Origin: Diphasiastrum complanatum
Taxonomy: Eukaryota > Streptophyta > Lycopodiopsida > Lycopodiales > Lycopodiaceae
DNA: 64,000 nucleotides
Direction: 5' to 3'
Assembly: GCA_029204225.1 (NCBI GenBank)
Contig: CM055106.1
Location: 13,137,364 to 13,201,363 of the forward strand
The position numbers and the translations under genes were made by a program. Positions 61,557 to 64,000 of this stretch are shown here, piece after piece (the stretch's first letter is position 1; each line of letters opens with the position of its first letter). The notes under the pieces were generated by a model. The model was given only the letters and a program-made list of their open reading frames with translations. It ran no database searches and had not been told where the DNA came from.

Positions 61557-61832
61557 ATTCATTCCACACACTTAAGCTACCACACGAGATCACATAATCT
61601 ATTCTACAATCATGTCATGTAAAAACACAAGCAATTCTAGAATGCTAATACACTAGAGACCTTAAACCTCAAACTCTACCCCGTGCATCTACAGTACCAC
61701 ACCACACACTTAAGCTACGACACGAGATCCCATAATCTAATCTACAATCATGTCATGAAAAAACCACAAGCAATTCTATTATGCTAATACACTAGAGACC
61801 TTAAACCTCAAGATCTATCCTATGCACTCCCA
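61557..61832. repeat. 138-bp tandem duplication
   Basis: Two near-identical 138-bp copies, containing for example CACTTAAGCTACCACACGAG at about 61569 and CACTTAAGCTACGACACGAG at about 61707, and both with CTAATACACTAGAGACCTTA. Confidence 0.85.
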
Positions 61833-63340
61833 TAAGCATGGTCCCAAAAACATAAAAAGATAGATAAGCATAACCATGATATTAAACACATTGACCCAAA
61901 AAAGAGAGAAATGACCTAGGCACCGATTTTTTTAGAAGTTGAATTTTCCTTCTAAATGCCAAAAGCTAGAACATTAAATTCATAAATACTATTAAATTTT
62001 TTTAAAAGTTTTACTTTGTTGAAATTTACAATTATGTAGGAGAAAAAAGAACATAAGCAACTTTGTCCTCCCACCCTTCTTTTTTTTTTTTTTTCTTTCC
62101 AAATTTGTTTTTAATGTACAAATGTGATCATGAACAATTATTGATTTGGAAAAAATTAGAAAAATTTCAAGTTTTCAAATTTTGAAATATTAAATTTTAG
62201 GAAATAATCACAACTTCAAGTGATTTGATTAGAATAAAAAGTTCAAGAATAACTTATTATCATAATTTTTGTGTTTTCCCTCAACAACTAATCACATGAG
62301 GTGGTCAAACATTTCACCATATTTTCTTTACTTGATATTTTTAGCACAATTCAAAGATGTTCCACATTTTCTACAATTTCCTTTAGAGATCATCTCCCGA
62401 CAAAATGTGGCTAGCGAATTATCAATATTGCTGGTAAAGTAAATCCTTCAAGCCTGATTATATTTTAATATGATATGAATGGAAAAATTTCATATGATAT
62501 ACAAGGTTGAACTTGTAGATATTTCTTTTCAAAATGATTATTCAAAATCCATGTATTGTAATGTGGAAGCATGACATGTCAACGAATATGAGTTTATGTA
62601 GTCATATTACAGTCAACATAGATGGATGATGCAGATTTATTAGATCTAAATAGGATTCTTTTATAACATGCTGATAGCTTGAGTAAGGATGGATCCTAGA
62701 TTAGGATGATGATGTGTATCAAAAGGTTCACAGGATCCAAGATAGAATTTTGATCAATGTTAATACTTTTTCATTTTATTTTTATCATTCTTAGATAACA
62801 ATTCAACACAGATTGTTGAGTTGAGATTAGTTCTAGATGACAGTAAATTGATGACATAACACAACATTCTCAAGTTTTTTCAATTAGATTCATCCTTCAT
62901 AAAGATGCTAGATTGTGAGAATTGTAAAAGCCATCTATCTTGAGTTTTGGGGGTTCTATGCAAAAGCCACCCATTGTACACTTGTAAATAAGTGATTAGG
63001 CCAAATTTAGACTTGGATTAGCTCGTGATAGTGTAAGTTGCTTACACATGGTAGAGGGCTCACATTGCACCTCATAATCTCATTTGTCAATTTGGACCAA
63101 TCATAGTAAGAGATGCACCAAAATGGTCCAATCAATGTCAGAGGTGGCATGTAAGTGGTCCAATCATTGTAGGAGGTGGTAGGAGGGTGGTCCAACTGGA
63201 TCTCGAGCTATGATGAGTGTGTGAGTGATTGAGTCCACACACAGTTTTTTGAAGAGAGATGTCTTTCAAAGCTATCAAAAGAGTGACGAGAGTCATGAGA
63301 GTGAAAGATCTTCATAGAGAGCTTGCATGAATATGAGACC
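61833..63340. other. Unassigned AT-rich flank
   Basis: No gene recognised. TGGTCCAATCA-like words recur four times at 63095-63200, possibly in the LTR or leader of the Copia element to the right. Confidence 0.35.
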
Positions 63341-63349
63341 ATCTTAATC

Positions 63350-64000
63350 AAAGTGAGTTAGTGCAAGTAATCCTTAATGGATTGAAAGATGAATTTGACA
63401 ATATTGTCCAATCCTATGCAATCAAAAAGGAGCTTGGAGGCACTTCAAGGAGTCATTATTGTTGAAGAGTGTAGTCAAGAGAACAAGTTATTGAGGACCA
63501 ACAAACTTTCATTGAAGGATGGTGGCCCGGACAAAGCACTATTCACCAAGGACAAGCCAAAGGGGGGGAGCAAAGGACAACAAAATTTCAAGAAGGACAA
63601 AGACAAAGACAAAGATGGAGATGAGGACCATTCCTCTCAAGCTACAACATCTAGTGGGAAGAAGAAGAAGATCAAGTGTTTCTTTTGAGGCAAGAAAGGC
63701 CCTCAAATTGCTTCAAGAAAAAAAACTAATTCAAGCAAGATAACCTTACTAATGAGAAAGAGAGTGAGGGTAATGAGAGTGATAGGGAGGAATAATGTCA
63801 AGTTTTTCTACTTCTTATGTCAAGTTCCAAAAATTCCTTCACTAGTCTCATGCCTTATGAGGAAACTAAAAGGTCAATCTATACATCAAATGATGTTGAG
63901 TGTAAGATTGAGGAAATATGATGTATTCCATTGAGTGTAGCATCAAAAACTTTGTGTCTCAATGATGTTCTTATGTACCCAAGCTAACAAAAAATCTCAT
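63350..64000 (+). mobile_element. Copia gag and protease-region relic, runs off the right edge
   Basis: Plus strand. SELVQVILNGLKDEFDNIVQ at about 63352-63410 is the same Gag block as VELVQVILNGLLDDHANLVQ in the element at 14616, so the two are related. A Lys/Asp-rich stretch (KDKDKDKDGDEDHSSQ) and a broken knuckle (KKKKIKCFF, then GKKGPQIASRKK) follow, and near 63958-63995 LCLNDVLMYPS resembles the DVLYVP motif before the pre-integrase domain. Several stops and shifts are present; the rest lies outside the window. Confidence 0.75.

Noticed and set aside
61133-61597. 154-codon plus-strand frame in the 3' flank
   Set aside because: It has no recognisable motif, its end lies in the tandem duplication, and a second frame overlaps it.

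Overview
The window is nuclear DNA of a land plant, most likely a seed plant with large, transposon-filled introns; the species cannot be fixed from the sequence. The evidence is one spliced nuclear gene with plant-type exons, Copia and chromovirus (Ty3/Gypsy) retrotransposons, L1-like LINEs, a hAT DNA transposon, long CT/GA and GT microsatellites and an AT-rich background. No bacterial genes, tRNA, rRNA or CRISPR array were seen.

The only host gene I can support is LEO1/VIP4, the Leo1 subunit of the Paf1 transcription-elongation complex, on the + strand from 18505 to 56808. Eleven exons were placed by hand. They sum to 2073 coding bases (690 residues and a stop), all joins keep frame, and ten exons are separated by 215 to 13,843 bp introns. 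Nine of the ten introns are GT-AG; the longest (intron 4) has a GC donor.

Layout. 1-18 kb: intergenic DNA with an L1-like LINE relic (930-2330), CT-rich satellite, and a patchwork of truncated Copia elements in both orientations (6.9-8.3, 11.4-16.4 kb), including a gag-only unit at 13.6-16.0 kb. 18.1-22.4 kb: LEO1 promoter and exons 1-4. 22.4-36.2 kb: intron 4, with a Copia 5' end, LINE, Copia, LINE, a nearly full chromovirus gag-pol, and two more LINE pieces. 36.2-45.7 kb: exon 5 and intron 5, which carries a 4.65 kb hAT transposon with 8-bp target duplication and multi-exon transposase, then three Copia remnants. 45.7-56.8 kb: exons 6-11; intron 7 holds Copia, hAT and Gypsy relics. 56.8-64 kb: 3' flank with little recognisable content, a 138-bp tandem duplication and a Copia gag relic running off the right edge.

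All transposon genes seen here carry stops, frameshifts, deletions or truncations, so the mobile DNA looks old; the hAT element is the best preserved in its ends, and the chromovirus in its reverse transcriptase and RNase H. In intron 4 every LINE and Copia piece is antisense to LEO1 and only the chromovirus is sense. No clearly new biological system was found; the most useful points are the reconstructed LEO1 gene, its GC-AG giant intron, a possible extra in-frame exon at 45565-45666, the bounded hAT element and the odd ORF behind the gag-only Copia unit.
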